64,000 nt of DNA from Penium margaritaceum (GCA_023375785.1 SZWC01003567.1:96266-160265); one strand, 5' to 3'. Shown: positions 1 to 14,228, counted from the stretch's first letter. Numbers and translations: made by a program. The notes: generated from the sequence alone by a model not told the origin.

Positions 1-2200
1 TACATCTGCACTGTGATTGGACTCTCTGACCGTGGCTGACTCGTGTTATGATCAATAGAAGTAAAAGTCACTTGGATACATTTGTGGTCATGGTCAGTGG
101 CACATGCCAACTTTGTCAAGGCATTGCACACAATAGCCACACCGTGCCACCAGTATTCTACCCTGTTTATACCTGTAAGGTCATGCCCTGTATGTCTGCA
201 CTGTGATTGGACACTCTGACAGTGGCTGACTCGTGTTATGATTCATAGCTGTTTAAGGTACTTGGTAAACTTTGTGGTCATGGTCAGTGGCACATGCCAA
301 ATTTGTCAAGGCATTGTATACAATAGCCATGCCAAACCACCGGTTCTTTACCTTGTTTATACGTGCAAGGTCATGCCTAATACATCTGATCTGTGATTGG
401 GCACTATGACTGTGGCTGACTCGTGTTACGATTCGTATAGTTTAAAGTCACTTGGTAAACTTTTTGGTCATGGCAGTGGCACATGCCAACTTTGTTTTGG
501 CATTGCACACAATAGCCGTACCAGGCCACCGGTTTTTTACCTTGTTTCTACCTGCAAAGTCATGCATGTTAGATGTGCGCTGTGACTGGGGACCCTGACT
601 GTGGCTGACTCGTGGTACAATTCGTAGAAGTTAAAGTCACTTGGTAAACTTTGTGGTCATGGTCAGTGGCACATGCCAACTTTGTCAAGGCATTGCGCAC
701 AATAGCCAGACCGCGCCACCAGTATTCTACCTTGTTTGCACCTGCAACATCATGCCTAGTACATCTGCACTGTGATTGGGCACTCTGACCGTGGCTGACT
801 CGTGTTATGATCAATAGAAGTAAAACTCACATGGATACATTTGTGGTCATGGTCAGTGGCACATGCCAACTTTGTCAAGGCATTGCACACAATAGCCACA
901 CCGAGCCACCAGTATTCTAGCTTATACGTGCAAGGTTATGCCCAGTATCACTACACTGAGATTGGACACTCTGACCGTGGCTGACTCGTATAATGATTCA
1001 TAGCCGTTTAAGGTACTTGGTAAACTTTGTGGTCATGGCAGTGGCACATGCCAACTTTGTCGAGGCATTGCGTACAATCGCCGTGCCAAGCCACTGGTTT
1101 TGTACCTTGTTTAGACCTGCAAGGTCATGCATATTAGATTTGCGCTTTGAATGGGCACTCTGACCGTGGCTGACTCGTGTTACAATTCGTAGAAGTTAAT
1201 GTCACTTGGTAAACTTTGTGGTCATGGTCAGTGGCACATGCCAACTTTGTCAAGGTATTGCGCATAATAGCCACACCGAGCCACCAGTATTCTACCTTTT
1301 TTGAACCTGCAAGATTATGCCTACTATAGCTGCACTGTAATTGGACACTCTGACCGTGGCTGGCTCGTGTTATGATCAATAGAAGTAAAAGTCACTTTGA
1401 TACATTTGTGGTCATGGTCAGCGGCACATGCCAACTTTGTCAAGGCATAGTGCAAAATAGCCACACCAAGCCACCAATATTATTCCTTGTTTGAACCTAA
1501 AAGATCATGCCTAGTACATCCGCACTGTGATTGGACACTCTGACTGTGGTTGACTCGTGTTATGATCAATAGAAGTAAAAGTGAATTGGATACATTTGTC
1601 GTCATGGTCAGTGGCACATGCCAACTTTGTCAGGGTATTGCACGCAATAGCCACACCGAGCCACCAGTTTTCTACCTTTCTAATACCTGTAAGGTCATGC
1701 CCAGTATATCTGCTTTATGATTCGACACTCTGACCGTGGCAGACTCGTGTTATGAATCATAGCCATTTAAGGTTCTTGGTAAACTTTGTGGTCATGGTCA
1801 GTGGCACATGCCAACTTTGACAAGGCATTGCGCACAGTAGCCGTGCCAAGCCACCAGTTTTTTACCTTGTTTATAACTGCAAGGTCATACCTAGTACATC
1901 CCAACTGTGATTGGGCACTCTGACTGTGGCTGACTTGTGTTACGATTTGTAGAACTTAAAGTCACTTGGTAAACTTTGCGGTCATGGTCAGTGGCACATG
2001 CCAACTTTGTCAAGGCATTGCGCACAAACGCTTTGCCAAGCCACCTGTTTTCTTCCTTGTTTATACCTACAAGGTCATGCCTAGTACATCTGAACTCTGA
2101 TTGGGCACTCTGAACGTGGCTGACTCATGTTATGTTTTGTATAAGCTAACATCACTTTGTAAGCTTTGTGGTCATGGTAAGTGGCACATGCCAACTTTGT
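1..2200 (-). repeat. 189-190 bp satellite array, inverted segment
   Basis: Tandem monomers of about 189-190 bp, read on the minus strand relative to the rest of the window. The conserved core appears here as ggtcatggtcagtggcacat, the reverse complement of the core found from 3649 onward. About 11-12 diverged monomers are present. They include the same alpha, beta and gamma classes as the plus-strand array, so this is the same family in opposite orientation. The segment stops abruptly at about 2200, inside a monomer, where retroelement leader sequence begins. Short ORFs seen here are by-products of the repeat. Confidence 0.95.
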
Positions 2201-2310
2201 CTGGTGATGATGAGGAGGGTGTCCGAAGGAGGAGGATGGAGGGTGCGGGCGGCAGAGGATGGTGGCGCGATGGGAAGCACGAGCGAGGCAACCGAGTACT
2301 CCGCTAATCA

Positions 2311-2530
2311 GGAGAGTGACGGCTTGTTCCCCAGTTGGCCCGAGACCGACGGGCAGGAAGACTGGTGGTGTCCGATATCCTGGCAGCTAGAGGAAGTCGG
2401 TTGCAGCAAAGAAAGTCATATGGCGAGCAGGGGCACTGGCCCGCTGATGTCAGGAGAGTGACGGCTTGTTCCCCAGTTGGCTCGCAATGGGAGCAAGAAG
2501 ACTGGAGGTGTCCGATGTTGTGACGGCGAG
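2311..2530 (-). repeat. Leader tandem repeat of element E (~142 bp period, 2 units)
   Basis: The motif gagagtgacggcttgttccc occurs at about 2312 and again about 142 bp later. Each copy is followed by a stretch ending in a gtgtccgat motif. The same two-unit repeat is found in B (17750-17960, 140 bp spacing) and D (29646-29860, 142 bp spacing), so it is a family feature. Confidence 0.75.
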
Positions 2531-3012
2531 AGTTGCGCTGCTGCTGCTGATGACACGAGAAGACAGTGCGAGGATGCAACGCGACACAACGGATGCAAGG
2601 AGACTGATGCCGATGGGGCACATGGGGCAGATGAGGTTGACAAGGGGAGAGGAGAATGGCGGAGGCACTTGCGACGACCGAGGTGATGAGAGGTAGCAGA
2701 TGGTGGGCGGTAGGAAGCTTCTTGGAAGTTGACAGTAGGTGACAGCTTGGGAGCTGCTTGCGGCTGTTATGTTCGGCAGGTCACCATTTGTTGGCCACGG
2801 GCGCGGACTGGGCGCAGGGCTTCCTTAGGATGATGAGGCCGTCCTTCAGCGCGGGGAGCACTTCAAGCGGTGCTGCAGATGTCAGCTGCTGATGAAGTGG
2901 AGAAGTGCGAAGTGGTGGTAACAGCGGCGGATGCGGGCAGACTCAAGAAAGGACGTAATGGTGATGGCAGAGCGATGACTCGGTCACGGGGCACCAGGTG
3001 ATGTCGCCTGAT

Positions 3013-3024
3013 GCTCTGATACCA
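3013..3024 (-). other. Primer binding site of element E (initiator tRNA-Met)
   Basis: Read on the minus strand this is TGGTATCAGAGC, immediately after the LTR end. It is the sequence complementary to the 3' end of plant initiator tRNA-Met used by many plant LTR retrotransposons. It fixes the element's orientation and shows that the adjacent LTR is the 5' one. Confidence 0.9.
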
Positions 3025-3648
3025 TGTCAGAGGAATGGAGGCATGAGAGCAGCAGTGGCAGAAGCAAGCAGAAGAATTGGAACGAGTACAAGGCCGTCAC
3101 CAAAGTGACGTAAGCGAGAGCGGTCCCGAGGAGTTAGTCGCAGAGCCTGATAGGGGCTGATATGAGGTAGAGAGAGGGAGAGGGAGTCTGAGAGTAAAAT
3201 GAGTGATGACGGATTGCGGACTGAGTGAAGGAACGAGAGTGACAAAGCGAAGAGTTGAGAGCTGTGAGATGCTAGCAAAGGCAGGAGATGTGAAGTACGA
3301 GCAGAGCAAAGATACGGTGGCGAAGCCGTGGAACCAAAGCGGAACAGGATTGGCAGAATTGTTTTGGTTAGCTTGAGGAAATCAATATACTATGTATAAA
3401 AGGCAGAACAGAACTAACAAACGAGACAACGGCTTCTTGCCGCTAGCCGGACGCGGGTGACAGGTGTCACTTTATTAGGGGATGACTCGGTCAAATGTCT
3501 GTTGGTCGGTCGGTGACCGTTGACGGATTCTTCAGAGCTATCACCGAGGTGGTTCGTGCCGAAATTGAACCTTTATTGAGAGTATTCCCTCGAACATCCC
3601 AGTGAGGTACCATCACCTGATTGTGGTCATCTTTGCTTTACTCTGACA
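3025..3648 (-). repeat. 5' LTR of element E (624 bp)
   Basis: Bounded by TG...CA: on the plus strand it starts tgtcagaggaatgg next to the primer site and ends ctctgaca, after which satellite resumes. It shares a core with the LTRs of B and D (ccggctagc and caacggcttctt motifs, then an AT-rich TATA-like stretch near 3390-3400). It is more diverged from B and D than they are from each other. There is no partner LTR in the window. Confidence 0.85.
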
Positions 3649-6369
3649 TAAACAAGGTAGAATACAGGTGGCTCGGTGTGGCTATTTTGCGCAATGCCTT
3701 GACAAAGTTGGCATGTGCCATTGACCATGACCACAAATTTTACCAAGTGACTTTAACTTCTACGAATCTTAATACAAGTCAGCCACGGTCAGAGTGCCCA
3801 ATCACAGTGCACATCTAATATGCATGACCTTGCTGGTATACACAGGGTAAAAAACCGGTGGCTTGGCATGGCTATTGTGCGCAATGTCTTGACAAAGTTG
3901 GCATGTGCCACTGACCATGACCACAAAGTTTACCAAGTGACCTTAACTTCTACGAATCATAACACGAGTCAGCCACATTCGGAGTGCCCCATCACAGTGC
4001 ACATCTAATATGCATGACCTTGCAGGTATAAAGAAGGTAAAAAACCAGTGTCTTGGCACGGCTATTGTGCGCAATGCCTTGACAAAGTTGGCATGAGCCA
4101 ATGACCATGACCACACTGTTTACCAAGTACACTAAACGGCTATGAATCATAACACGCGTCACCCACGGTCAGAGTGTCCAATCACAGTGCAGATGTACTA
4201 GGCATGATCTTGAAGGTGCAAACAAGGTAGAATATTGGTGGCTCGGTGTGGCTATTGTGCGCAATGCCTTGACAAAGTTGGCATGCGCCACTGACCATGA
4301 TCACAAAGTTTACCAAGTGACTTTAACTTCTACGAATCGTAACACGAGTCAGCCACGATCAGAGTGTCCAATCGTAGTACACATCTAATATACATGACCT
4401 TTCTTGTATAAACAAGGTAAAACACCGGTGGATTGGCATGGCTATTGTGCGCAATGCCTTGAAAAAGTTGGCAAGTGCCACTGACCATGACCACAAAGTT
4501 TACCAAGTACATTAAACGGATATGAATTACTACACCTGTCAGCCACGGTCAGAGTGTCCAATCACAGTGCAGATATACTGGGCATGACCTCACAGGTATA
4601 AACAAGTTTGAATACTGGTGGCTCGGTGTGGCTATCGTGCGCAATGCCTTGACAAAGTTGGCATGTGCCACTGACCATGACCACAAATGTATCAAAGTGA
4701 CGTTTACGTCTATTGGTCATAACACGAGTCAGCCACGGTCAGAGTGTCCAATCAGAGTGCAGATGTATTAGGCATGATCTTGCAGGTGCAAACAAGGTAA
4801 AACACCGGTGGCTTGGTGTGGCTATTATGCGCAATGCCTTCACAAAGTTTGCATGTGCCGCTGACCATGAACACAAAGTTTACCAAGTGTCTTCAACTTC
4901 TACAAATCGTAACACAAGTCAGCCATGGTCAGAGTGCCCAATCACAATGCACATCTAACATGCATGATCGTGCAGGTATAAACAAGGTAAAAAACCGGTG
5001 GCTTGGCAAGGTATTGTGCGCAATGCATTGACAAAGTTCGCATGTGCCACTGACCATGACCACAAAGTTTACCAAGTGACTTTAACTTATACGAATCGTA
5101 ACAAGAGTCAGCTACATTCAGAGTGCCCAATCACAAGCCACATCTAATATGCATGACCTTGCACGTATAAAAAAGGTAAAAGACCGGTGGCTTGGCACGA
5201 CTATTGTGCACAATGCTTTGACAAAGTTGGCATGTGCCACTGACCATGACCACAAAGTTTACCAAGTACCTTAAACAGCTATGTGTCATAACACGAGTCA
5301 GCCACGATCAGATTGTCTAATCTCAGTGCAGATATACTGGGCATGACATTACAGGTATAAACAAGGTAGAATACTGGTAGCTTGGTGTGGCTATTGTGTG
5401 CAGTGCCTTGACAAAGTTGGCATGTGCTACTGACCATGACCACAAGTGTATCCAAGTGACATTTGCTTCTATTGATCATAACATGAGTCAGCCACGATCA
5501 GAGTGTCCAATCATAGTGCACATGTACTGGGCATGATCTTGCAGGTGCAAACAAGATATAATATTGGTGGCTCGGTGTAGCTATTGTGCGCAATGCCTTG
5601 ACAAAGTTGGCATGTGCCACAGACCATGACCACAAAGTTTACCAAGTGACTTTAGTTTCTACGAATCGTAACACGAGTCAGCCACGGTCATAGTGCCCAA
5701 TCACAGTACACATCTAACATGCATGACAGTGCAGGTATACACAAGTTAAAAAACCAGTGTCTTGGCACGGCTATTGTCTGCAATGCCTTGACAAAGTTGG
5801 CATGTGCCACTGACCATGACCACAAAGTTTACCAAGTACCTTAAACGGCTATGAATCATAACATGAGTCAACCACAGTCAGAGTGTCCAATCACAGTGCA
5901 CATATACTGGGCATGACCTTGCACGTATAAGCTATAATGCAAGTGGCTCGGTGTGGCTATTGTGCGCAATGCCTTGACAAAGTTGGCATGTGCCACTGAC
6001 CATGACCACAAATGTATCCAAGAGAGTTTTACTGCTATTGATCATAACACGAGTCAGCCATGGTCAGAGTGCCGAATCACAGTGCAGATGTACTAGGCAG
6101 GATCTTTAAGGTACAAACAAGGTAGATTACTGGTGGCACGGTGTGGCTATTGTGTGCAATGCCTTGACAAGGTTGGCATGTGCCATTGACCATGGCCACA
6201 AAGTTTACTAAGTGACTTTAACTTCTACGAATCATTACACGAGTCAGCCACGGTCAGAGTACTTAATCAAAGTGCACGTCTAACATACAGTGTCCAATCA
6301 CAGCGCAGATATACTGGGCCTGACCTCACAGGTAAAAACAAGGTAGAATACTGGTGGCTCGGTGTGGCT

Positions 6370-8550
6370 ATTGTGCGCAATGCCTTGATAAATTGGCATG
6401 TGCCACTGACCATGACCACAAAGTTTACCAAGTGACGTTTACGTCCATTGATCATAACACAAGTCAGCCACCGTCAGAGTGTCCAATCACAGTGCAGATG
6501 TATTAGGCATGATCTTGCAGGTGCAAACAAGGTAAAACACCTGTGCCTTGGTGTGGCTAGTGTGCGCAATGCCTTGACAAATTGGCATGTGCCACTGACC
6601 ATGACCACAACGTTTACCATGTGACTTTAACTTCTATGAATCGTAAGACAAGACAGCCACGGTCAGAGTGCCCAATCACAGTGCACAACTAATGTGCATG
6701 ACCTTACAGGTATACACAAGGTACAAAACCGGTGGCTTGGCACGGGTATTGTGCGTAATGCCTTGACAAAGTTGGCATGTGCCACTGACCACGACCACAA
6801 AGTTTACCAGGTGACTTTAACTTCTACGAATTGTAACACGAGTCAGCCACATTCAGAGTGCCCAGTCACAGCGCACATCTAATATGCATGACCTTGCATG
6901 TATATAGAAGGTAAAAAACCATTGGCTTGGCACGGCTATTGTGCGCAATGCCTTGACAAAGTTGGCATGTGCCACTGACCATGACCACATTGTTTACCAA
7001 GTACCTTAAACGGCTATGAATCACAACACGCGTCACCCACGGTCGGAGTGTTGAATCACAGTGCAGATGTACTAGGCATGATCTTGAAGGTGCAAAAAAG
7101 GTAGAATACAGGTGGCTCGGTGTGACTACTGTGCGCAATGCCTTGACAAAGTTGGCATGTGCCACTGACCATGATCACAAAGTTTACCAAGTGACTTTAA
7201 CCTTTACGAATTGTAACACAAGTCAGCCACGGTCAGAGTGCCCAATCATAGTACACATGTAATATGCATGACCTTGCTGGAATAAACAAGGTAAAAAACC
7301 GGTGGCTTGGCATGAATATTGTGCGCAATGCCTTGACAAAGTTGGCATGTGCCACCGACCATGACCACGAAGTTTACCAAGTACATTAAATGGCTATGAA
7401 TTATAACACGAGTCAGCCACGGTCAGAGTGTCCAATCACAGTGCACATGTACTGGGCATGACCTAACAGGTATAAACAAGGTAGAATACTGGTGGTTCGG
7501 TGTCCCTATTGTGCGCAATGCCTTGACAAACTGGCATGTGCCACTGAAAATGACCACAAAGTTTACCATGTGACTTTAACTTCTACGAATCGTAACACAC
7601 GTCAGCCACTGTCAGAGTGCCCAATGACAATGCACATCTAATATGCATGACCTTACAAGTATACACAAGGTAAAAAACCGGTAGCTTGGCACGGCTATTG
7701 TGCGCAATGCCTTGACAAAGTTGGCAAGTGCCACTGACCATGACCACAACGTTTACCAAGTGACTTTAACTTCTACGAATCGTAACACGAGCCAGCCACA
7801 TTCAGAGTGCCCAATCACAGTGCATATCTAATATGCATGACCTTACAGGTATCAAAAAGGAAGAAAACCAGTGGCTTGGCACGGCTATTGTGCGCAATAC
7901 CTTGACAAAGTTGGCATGTACCACTGACCATGACCACACTGTTTACCAAGTACCTTAAACGGCCATGAATCATAACACGCGTCACCCACGGTCAGAGTGT
8001 CAAATCACAGTGCAGATGTACTAGGCATGACCTTGAAGGTGCAAAGAAGGTAGAATACTGGTGGCTCGGTGTGGCTATTGTGCGCGATGCCCTGACAAAG
8101 TTGCCATGTGCCACTGACCATAATCACAAAGTTTACCAAGTGACTTCAACTTCTACGAATCGTAACAGGAGTCAGCCACAGTCAGAGTGCCCAATCATAG
8201 TACACGTCTAATATGCATGACCTTGCTGGTACAAAAAAGGTAAAAAACTGGTGGCTTGGTACAGCTATTGTGCGCAATACCTTGACAAAGTTGGCATGTG
8301 CCACTGACCATGACCACAAAGTTTACCAAGTAGATTAAACGGCTTTGAATTATAACAAGAGTCAGCCACGATCAGAGTGTCCAATAACAGTGCAGATATA
8401 CTGGGCATGACCTCACAGGTATAAACCAGGTATAATACTGGTGGCTCGGTGTGGCTATTGTGCGCAATGCCTTGATAAATTGGCATGTGCCACCGACCAT
8501 GACCACAATGTTTACCAAGTGACGTTTACCTCTACTGATCATAACACGAG
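6370..8550 (+). repeat. Satellite segment duplicated at 46720-48900
   Basis: An ordered run of about 11 monomers shares private variants, in the same order, with 46720-48900. Examples are the acacctgtgccttggtgtgg variant (6539 and 46890), an aggtagaatacaggtggct monomer (near 7100 and 47450), and the cttgataaattggcatg variant (8471 and 48817). The offset stays at 40346-40351 bp throughout. This indicates block duplication rather than chance sharing of variants. Confidence 0.75.
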
Positions 8551-11500
8551 TCAGCCACAGTCAGAGGGCCCAATCACAGTTCAGATGTACTATGCATGAC
8601 CTTGCAGGTATAAACAAGGTAAGAATCCGGTGGCTTGACATGGCTATTGTGCGCAATGCCTTGACCAAGTTGGCATGTGCCACTTACCATGACCATAAAG
8701 TTTACCAAGTACATTAAACGGCTATGAATCATAACACGAGTCAGCCACGGGCAGATTGTCCAATCACAGTGAAGATATAATGGGCATGACCTTGCAGGTA
8801 TGAAAAGGGTATAATAGTGGTGGCTCGGTGTGGCTATTGTGTGCAATGCCTTGAAAACGTTGGCATATGCCACTGACCATGACCATAAATGTATCCAAGT
8901 GACTTTTACATCTATTGATCATAACACAAGTCAGCCACGGTCAGAGTGTCCAATCGCACTGCAGATGTACTATACATGATCTTGAAGGTTCAAACAAGGT
9001 AGAATACTGGTGGTTCGGAAAGGCTACTGTGCGCAATGCCTTGACAATGTTGGCATGTGCCACTGACCATGATCACAACGTTTACCAAGTGACTTTAACT
9101 TCTACGAGTGGTAAGACGAGTCAGCCACGGTCAGAGTGCCCAAACACAGTGCACATCTAATATGCATGACCTTGCAGGTATACACAAGGTAAACAACGGG
9201 TGGCTTGGCACAGCTATTTTGGGCAATGCCTTGACAAAGTTGGCATGTGCCACTGACCATGACCACAAAGTTTACCAAGTGACTTCAACTTCTACGAATT
9301 GTAACACGAGTCAGCCACATTCGGAGTGCCCAATCACAAGGCACATGTAATATGCATGACCTTGCATGTATAAAGAAGGAAAAAAACCGGTGGCTTGACA
9401 CGGCTATTGGGCGCAATGCCTAGACAAAAGTGGCATGTGCCACTGACCATGACCACAAAGTTTACCAATTACATTAAACGGCTACGAATTATAACACGAG
9501 TCAGCCACGGTCAGAGTGTCCACTCACAGTGCAGAGACACTGGACATGACCTTACAGGTATAAACAAGGTAGAATACTGGTGTCTTGGTGTGGCTATTGT
9601 GCGCAATGCCTTGACAAAGTTGGCATGTGCCACTGACCAAGACCACATCTGTATCCAAGTGACGTTCCGTCTATTGATCATGACACGAGTCAGCCACGGT
9701 CAGAGTGTCCAATCACAGTGCAGATGTACTAGGCATGATCTTGCAGGTGTAAACAAGGTTAAACACTTGTGGCTTGGTGTGGCTATTGTGCGCAATGCCT
9801 TGACAAAGTTGTCATGTGCCACTGACCATGACCACAAAGTTTACCAAGTGACTTTAACTTCTACGAATCGTAACACAAGTCTGCCATGGTCAGAGTATCC
9901 AATCGTTGTGCACATCTAACATGCATGACCTTGCAGGTATAAACAAGGTAAAAAAACCGGTGGCTTGGCACGGCTATTGTGCGCAATGCCTTGACAAAGT
10001 TGGCATGTGCCAATCTTGATGACCACAAAGTTTACCAAGTGACTTTAACTTATACGAATTGTAACACGATTCAGCCACATTCAGAGTGCCCAACCACATT
10101 GAACATCTAATATGCATTACCTTTCAGGTATAAAAAATGTAAAAGACCGGTGGCTTGGCAGGACTATTGTAAGCAATGCCTTCACAAAAGGAGCTTGTGC
10201 CACTGACCATGATCAAAAAGTTTACCAAGTACCTTAAACGACTATGAATCATAACTTCTACGAATCGTAACAAGAGTCAGCCACGGTCAGAGTGCCCAAT
10301 CACAGTGCACATCTAATGTGCATGACCTTACAGGTATACACAATGTAAAAAACCAGTAGCTTGGCATGGCTATTGTGCGCAATGCCTTGACAAAGTTGGC
10401 ATGTCCCACTGACTATGACCACAACGTTTACAAAGTGACTTTAACTTCTACAAATCGTAACACGCATCAGCCACATTCAGAGTGCCCAATCACAGTGCAC
10501 ATCTAATATGCATGACCTTGCTGGTATAAACAAGATAAAATACCGGTGGCTTGGCACGGCTACTGTGCGCAATGCCTTGACAAAGTTGGAATGTGCCACT
10601 GACCATGACCACACTGTTTACCAAGTGCCTGAAATGGCTATGAATCATAACACGCGTCACCCACGGTCAGAGTGTCCAATCACAGTGCAGATGTGCGAGG
10701 CATGAACTTGCAGGTGCAAACAAGGTAGAATACGGGTGGCTCCGTGTGGCTTTTGTGCGCAATGCATTGACAAAGTTGGCATGTGCCACTGACCATGACC
10801 ACAAATGTATCCAAGTGACTTTTACATCTATTGATCATAACACAAGTCAACCACGGTCAGAGTGTCCAATCAAAGTGCAGATGTACTAGGCATGATCTTG
10901 CAGGTTCAAACAAGGTAGATTACGGGTGGCTCGGAATGGCTATTGTGCGCAATGCCTGGACAATGTTGGCATGTGTCACTGACCATGACCACAAAGTTTA
11001 CCAAGTGACTTTAACTTCTACGAATCGTAACACGAGTCAACCACGGCCAGAGTGCCCAATCACAGTGCATATCTAATATGCATGACCTTGCAGGTATAAA
11101 CAAGGTAAGAAGTGGTGGCTTGGCACACCTATTGTGTGCAATGCCTTGACAAAGTTGGCATGTGCCACTGACCATGACCACAAAGTCTACCAAGTGACTT
11201 TATCTTCTACAAATCGTAACACGATTCAGCTACAGTCAGAGTTCCCAATCACAGTTCAGATGTACTAGGCACGACTTTGCAGGAATAAACAAGGTAAAAA
11301 ACCAGTGGCTTGGCACAACTATTGTGCGCAATGCCTTGACAAAGATGGCATGTGCCACTGACCATGACCACAACGTTTACCAAGTACCTTAAACGGCTAT
11401 GACTCATAACACGAGTAAGCCACGGTCAGAGTGTCCAATCACAGTGCAGATGTACTAGGCATGATCTTGCAGGTACAAACAAGGTAGAATGCTGGTGGCT

Positions 11501-13445
11501 TTGTGTGGGTAGTGTGCGCAATGCCTTGACAAAGTTGGCATGTGCCCCTGACCATGACCACAAATGTATCCAAGTGACTTTTACTTTAATTGATCATAAC
11601 ACAAGTCAGCCACGGTCAGAGTGTCCAATCACAGTGCAGATGTACTAGGCATGATGTTGCAGGTACAAACAAGGTAGAATACTGGTGTCTCAATGTGGCT
11701 ATTGTGTGCAATGACTTGACAAAGTTGGCATGTGCCACTGACCATGACCACAAAGTTTACCAAGTGACCTTAACTTAAACGAATCGTAAAAAAAGTCAAC
11801 CATGTTCAAAGTGCCCAATCACAGTGCACATCTAATATGCATGACCTTACAGGTATACACAATGTAAAAAACCGGTGGCTTGGCACGGCTATTGTGCGCA
11901 ATGCCTTGACAACGTTGGCATGTGCCACTGACCATGACCATAAAGTTTACCAGGTGACTTTAACTTCTACGAATCGTAACACGAGTCAGCCACACTCAGA
12001 GTGGCCAATCATAGTGCACATATAATATGCTTGAACTTGCAGGTATGAAGAAGGTTAAAAACTGGTGGCTTGGCACGGCTATTGTGCGCAATGTCTTGAC
12101 AAAGTTGACATGTGCCACTGACCATGATCACACTGTTTACCAAGTACCTTAAACGGTTACGAATCATAACACGCGTCACCCACGGTCAGAGTGTCCAATC
12201 ACTGTGCAGATGTACTAGGCATGATCTTGAAGGTGCAAACAATGTATAATACTGGTGGCTCGGTGTGACTATTGTGCGGAATGCCTTGACAAAGTTGGCA
12301 TGTGCCACTGACCATGATCAAAAAGTTTTCCAAGTGACTTTAACTTCTACGAATCGTAAGACAAGTCAGCCACGATCAGAGTGCCCAATCATAGTACACA
12401 CCTAACATGCATAACCTTACTGGTATAAACAAGGTAAAAAACCGGTGGCTTGGCACGGCTATTGTGCGCAATGCCTTGACAAAGATGGCATGTGCCACTG
12501 ACCATGACCACAAATTTTACAAAGTACATTAAACGGCTATGAATTATGACACAAGTCAGCCACGGTCAGAGTGTCCAATCACAGTGCATATATAGTGGGA
12601 ATGACCTTACAGGTATAAACAAGGAAGAATACTGGTGGCTCGATGTGGCTATTGTGCGCAATGCCTTAATAAATTGGCATGTGCCACTGACCATGACCAC
12701 GAAGTTTACCAAGTGACTTTAACTTAACGAATCGTAACACAAGTCAGCCACGGTCAGAGTGCCCAATCACAGTGCACATCTAATATGCATGACCTTGCAG
12801 GTATACACAAGGTAAAAAACCAGTGGCTTGGCACGGCTATTGTGCGCAATGCCTTGACAAAGTTGGCATGTGCCTCTGACCATGACCACAACGTTTACCA
12901 AGTGACTTTAACTTCTACGAATTGTAACATGAGTCAGCCATATTCGGAGTGCCCAATCACAAGGCACATGTAATATGCATGACCTTGCACGTATAAAGAA
13001 GGTAAAAGACCGGTGGCTTGGCACGGCTATTGTGCGCAATGCCTTGACAAAGTTGGCATGTGCCACTGACCATGACCACAAAGTTTACCAAGTACATTAA
13101 ACGGCTACGAACTATAACACGAGTCAGCCACGGTCAGGGTGTCCAATCACAGTGCAGACATACTGGACATGATTTTACAGGTATAAACAAGGTAGAATAC
13201 TGGTGGCTCGGTGTGGCTATTGTGGGCAATGCCTTGACAAAGTTGGCATGTGCCACTGACCATGAGCACGAAGTTGACGAAGTGACTTTGACTTCTACGC
13301 ATCATAACACGAGTCAGCCACGGTCAGAGTACCCAATCACAGTTCAGATGTACTAGGCATGACCTTACAGGTATAAACAATGTAAAAAACCGGTGGCTTG
13401 ACACGGCTATTGTGCGCAATGCCTTGACAAGGTTGGCATGTGTCA

Positions 13446-13450
13446 CTGAC
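13446..13450 (+). other. Target site duplication of Copia element A (left)
   Basis: CTGAC directly abuts the left LTR and is repeated at 26064-26068 after the right LTR. Removing the element and one copy restores an uninterrupted monomer (cactgaccatgaccac). Confidence 0.95.
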
Positions 13451-14175
13451 TGTTGGCACTAGTGGGTGTGGAGGCACCATGAAGGATACCTAGCTCTTGA
13501 TGATGCACTCTACCAATGTTTGAGACAGCCAATGGACACCAATGGTGAAGAGTGTGGAGCACAAGTATCACGGATGTGAGTGGGCAGAACACGTCGCATT
13601 CAGTAGAACTGAATCGAAGCACGTTGTTGTTACTGAGCACAGTGAGATTATATCCGATCCTTATGGCATTTGATCTAAGCTTTCCAACGCATCCAAGCAC
13701 GCCCACATCGGAGCAGTAGAGTCCCTGCTAGGGCCATCAAAGTAACCCTTGGTGGAGCCGCCCACCTTGCCTTGCACACTAGGCAACGGGAGGCGCTTCG
13801 ATGATGACCCGTCGGAGCGCCCTTCCTTGCCCAGAAGTCAAGAAGAAGTTCATCCTGGTCAAGGAGAGTCCTCTGGTTGCTTCTTTTATGGCCCAGGTGC
13901 ATTTGGAGCTCGCTGGAGTTGAACTCGGATCACCGGCGGTGTATTATCCCGCCACCCATGGCGGGTACCAGATTCCACCCGCCCAACACCCGAATTTCGG
14001 GCCAGGCTAACTTTCTGAATACTCACTCAAATTGAGCGATTCAAAGCTCGATTTTGCATTGAACAATCCAAGGAATCCAAATATAAAGTCTGATCAGGTG
14101 TTCGACCACTCTCCAGTGATCAAACCAGGGACCACAATCAACAGCACTCATGGCAAGGGGCACACCATGTCAACA
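13451..14175 (-). repeat. 3' LTR of Copia element A (725 bp)
   Basis: It starts tgttggcactagtgg and ends tgtcaaca on the plus strand. It aligns along its whole length with 25339-26063, which has exactly the same length, with many scattered substitutions. ORFs predicted inside it (for example near 13443-14010) have counterparts in the other LTR and are not genes. Confidence 0.95.
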
Positions 14176-14190
14176 ATCTCCTCCTTGCAC
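14176..14190 (-). other. Polypurine tract of element A
   Basis: On the minus strand the bases just upstream of the 3' LTR read GCAAGGAGGAGAT, a purine-rich run in the position where plus-strand DNA synthesis is primed. Confidence 0.7.
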
Positions 14191-14228
14191 CGCAGCCTTG
14201 ATACCCTGTCCTTGAGACCTGCAACATT

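Larger units (their letters stand above)
2201..3648 (-). mobile_element. Element E: truncated non-autonomous LTR element (5' LTR plus leader)
   Basis: A minus-strand fragment made of a complete 5' LTR (3025-3648), the primer site and about 810 bp of leader. The leader matches those of elements B (17247 onward) and D (28443-30314). Shared parts include the stretch with the motif ggcgcagggcttcctt and two tandem ~142 bp units. The rest of the leader, the ORF and the 3' LTR are missing. The left end joins satellite of opposite orientation, so it looks like a rearrangement breakpoint rather than a normal insertion end. No coding region is retained. Confidence 0.85.
3649..13450 (+). repeat. 189-190 bp satellite array, plus orientation
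   Basis: About 52 monomers in one orientation. The near-invariant core is gcaatgccttgacaaagttg. Classes are told apart by what follows the ccatgaccacaaa motif: alpha has accaagtgactttaact, beta has accaagtaccttaaacgg, gamma has tgtatccaagtgac. The order is mostly alpha-alpha-beta-gamma or alpha-beta-gamma. Out-of-phase junctions occur near 6288 and 10254. The array runs without gap into the Copia target site at 13446-13450 and resumes in phase at 26064. No host gene is visible. Confidence 0.95.
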
